From Pseudomonadota bacterium (GTDB lineage Bacteria > Pseudomonadota > Gammaproteobacteria > Burkholderiales > Burkholderiaceae_D): a DNA stretch of 5,994 bases. The DNA lies in assembly GCA_023389425.1 (NCBI GenBank), contig JAEWEK010000172.1:1-5994 (forward strand), written 5' to 3'. The notes under the pieces are model-generated. The model worked only from the letters and a program-made list of their open reading frames with translations. It did no database searches and was not told the origin of the DNA. Below, in pieces: positions 5,503-5,994 of the stretch (position 1 is the first letter of the stretch; each line of letters starts with the position of its first letter). The translations under genes and the position numbers were made by a program.

Positions 5503-5994
5503 ATGCGCCGTTCTTTCCTGCCTTTCCTGGCTTTGCTCCTGCTCTTGCACTTTTACATTGGCATTCGAATATTGCCGGGGATCGGGCTGGGCATACCCGG
5601 GACCGCTATCGGCATCCTCTTGCTGCTGGTCTCCGCGATGCTCGTGCCGCTGGGCCTGGGCGCGCCCCGCATGCGCTGGCGGCGGCGCTGGGCGGAACCG
5701 CTGACGTGGGCCGCGTTGATTGCGATGGGCTATTTCTCGTCACTGCTGGTGCTGACCTTCCTGCGCGACCTGGTGCTGGTCGGAATGAAGCTGTTCGGCA
5801 GCGTCACGCCGCTGGTGGCGCACGACAGCGCGGTGGCGGTGCCGTTGACGGCGCTGGCGGTCACGCTGGTCGGCTTCGTCAACGCCCGCCGCGTGGCGCG
5901 CGTCGTCAAGGTGGATGTGCCGATTGCCAAGTTGCCACCGTCGCTGGAAGGCTACAAGATCGCACAGATCTCGGACATCCACGTGGGGCCGACC
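5503..5994 (+). CDS. Membrane-anchored calcineurin-like metallophosphoesterase (partial, N-terminal 164 residues)
   Basis: The gene runs off the right edge after 164 codons. The N-terminal part carries about four hydrophobic helices (roughly 5-20, 31-53, 67-95 and 110-127), with the basic cluster RMRWRRRW (56-63) between the second and third and ARRVARVVK (128-136) after the fourth. The sequence then enters a metallophosphoesterase domain: LEGYKIAQISDIHVGPT (148-164) contains the first metal-binding motif D-x-H (D158, H160). This architecture matches YkuE/YaeI-like membrane phosphoesterases, some of which cleave UDP-diacylglucosamine or related phospho-substrates; the substrate here cannot be told. 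The remaining motifs (GD, GNHD, GH) should lie beyond the window. The ATG at 5503 opens a good membrane leader but has no clear ribosome-binding site. Confidence 0.85.
   Translation, partial: MRRSFLPFLALLLLLHFYIGIRILPGIGLGIPGTAIGILLLLVSAMLVPLGLGAPRMRWRRRWAEPLTWAALIAMGYFSSLLVLTFLRDLVLVGMKLFGSVTPLVAHDSAVAVPLTALAVTLVGFVNARRVARVVKVDVPIAKLPPSLEGYKIAQISDIHVGPT

Overview
The window is GC-rich, densely coding bacterial DNA with short gaps. Base composition, the gene families and the style of the proteins suggest a beta-proteobacterium of the Burkholderiales, perhaps Oxalobacteraceae (Massilia-like). That placement is an inference; there is no rRNA or other marker gene here. I see no tRNA, rRNA, CRISPR array, insertion sequence or phage gene.

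Layout from left to right. A minus-strand gene cut by the left edge (1-253) begins with a Cys/His cluster that looks zinc-binding. Next, on the minus strand, is a PP2C-type protein phosphatase (340-1287). A single plus-strand GNAT acetyltransferase (1371-1826) follows. Minus-strand genes then resume: a two-helix membrane protein with a C-terminal bacterial SH3 domain (1832-2293), a 513-residue protein with a degenerate C-terminal FHA-like domain (2296-3837), and a soluble Hanks-type Ser/Thr protein kinase (3903-4757). A strong intrinsic terminator (4792-4820) separates the kinase from a secreted, tyrosine-rich glycine-zipper protein (4838-5299). A 203-bp divergent intergenic region follows, then a plus-strand membrane metallophosphoesterase (from 5503) cut by the right edge.

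The main biological theme is a probable Ser/Thr phospho-signalling module: kinase (writer), FHA-like protein (candidate reader or scaffold), membrane SH3 protein (candidate envelope link), PP2C phosphatase (eraser) and a zinc-ribbon-like protein. Kinase, FHA-like and SH3 genes are ordered as one transcription unit; the last two are only 2 nt apart. The phosphatase and the zinc-type gene continue on the same strand but are separated from the rest by the opposite-strand acetyltransferase gene. The resemblance to kinase/PP2C/FHA sets of type VI secretion and to TerY-P-type kinase/PP2C/vWA triads is only at the level of gene content. No secretion, vWA or Ter gene lies in the window, so the pathway served is unknown.

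The glycine-zipper gene and the metallophosphoesterase gene look like ordinary envelope-associated genes that flank the module and are not obviously part of it.
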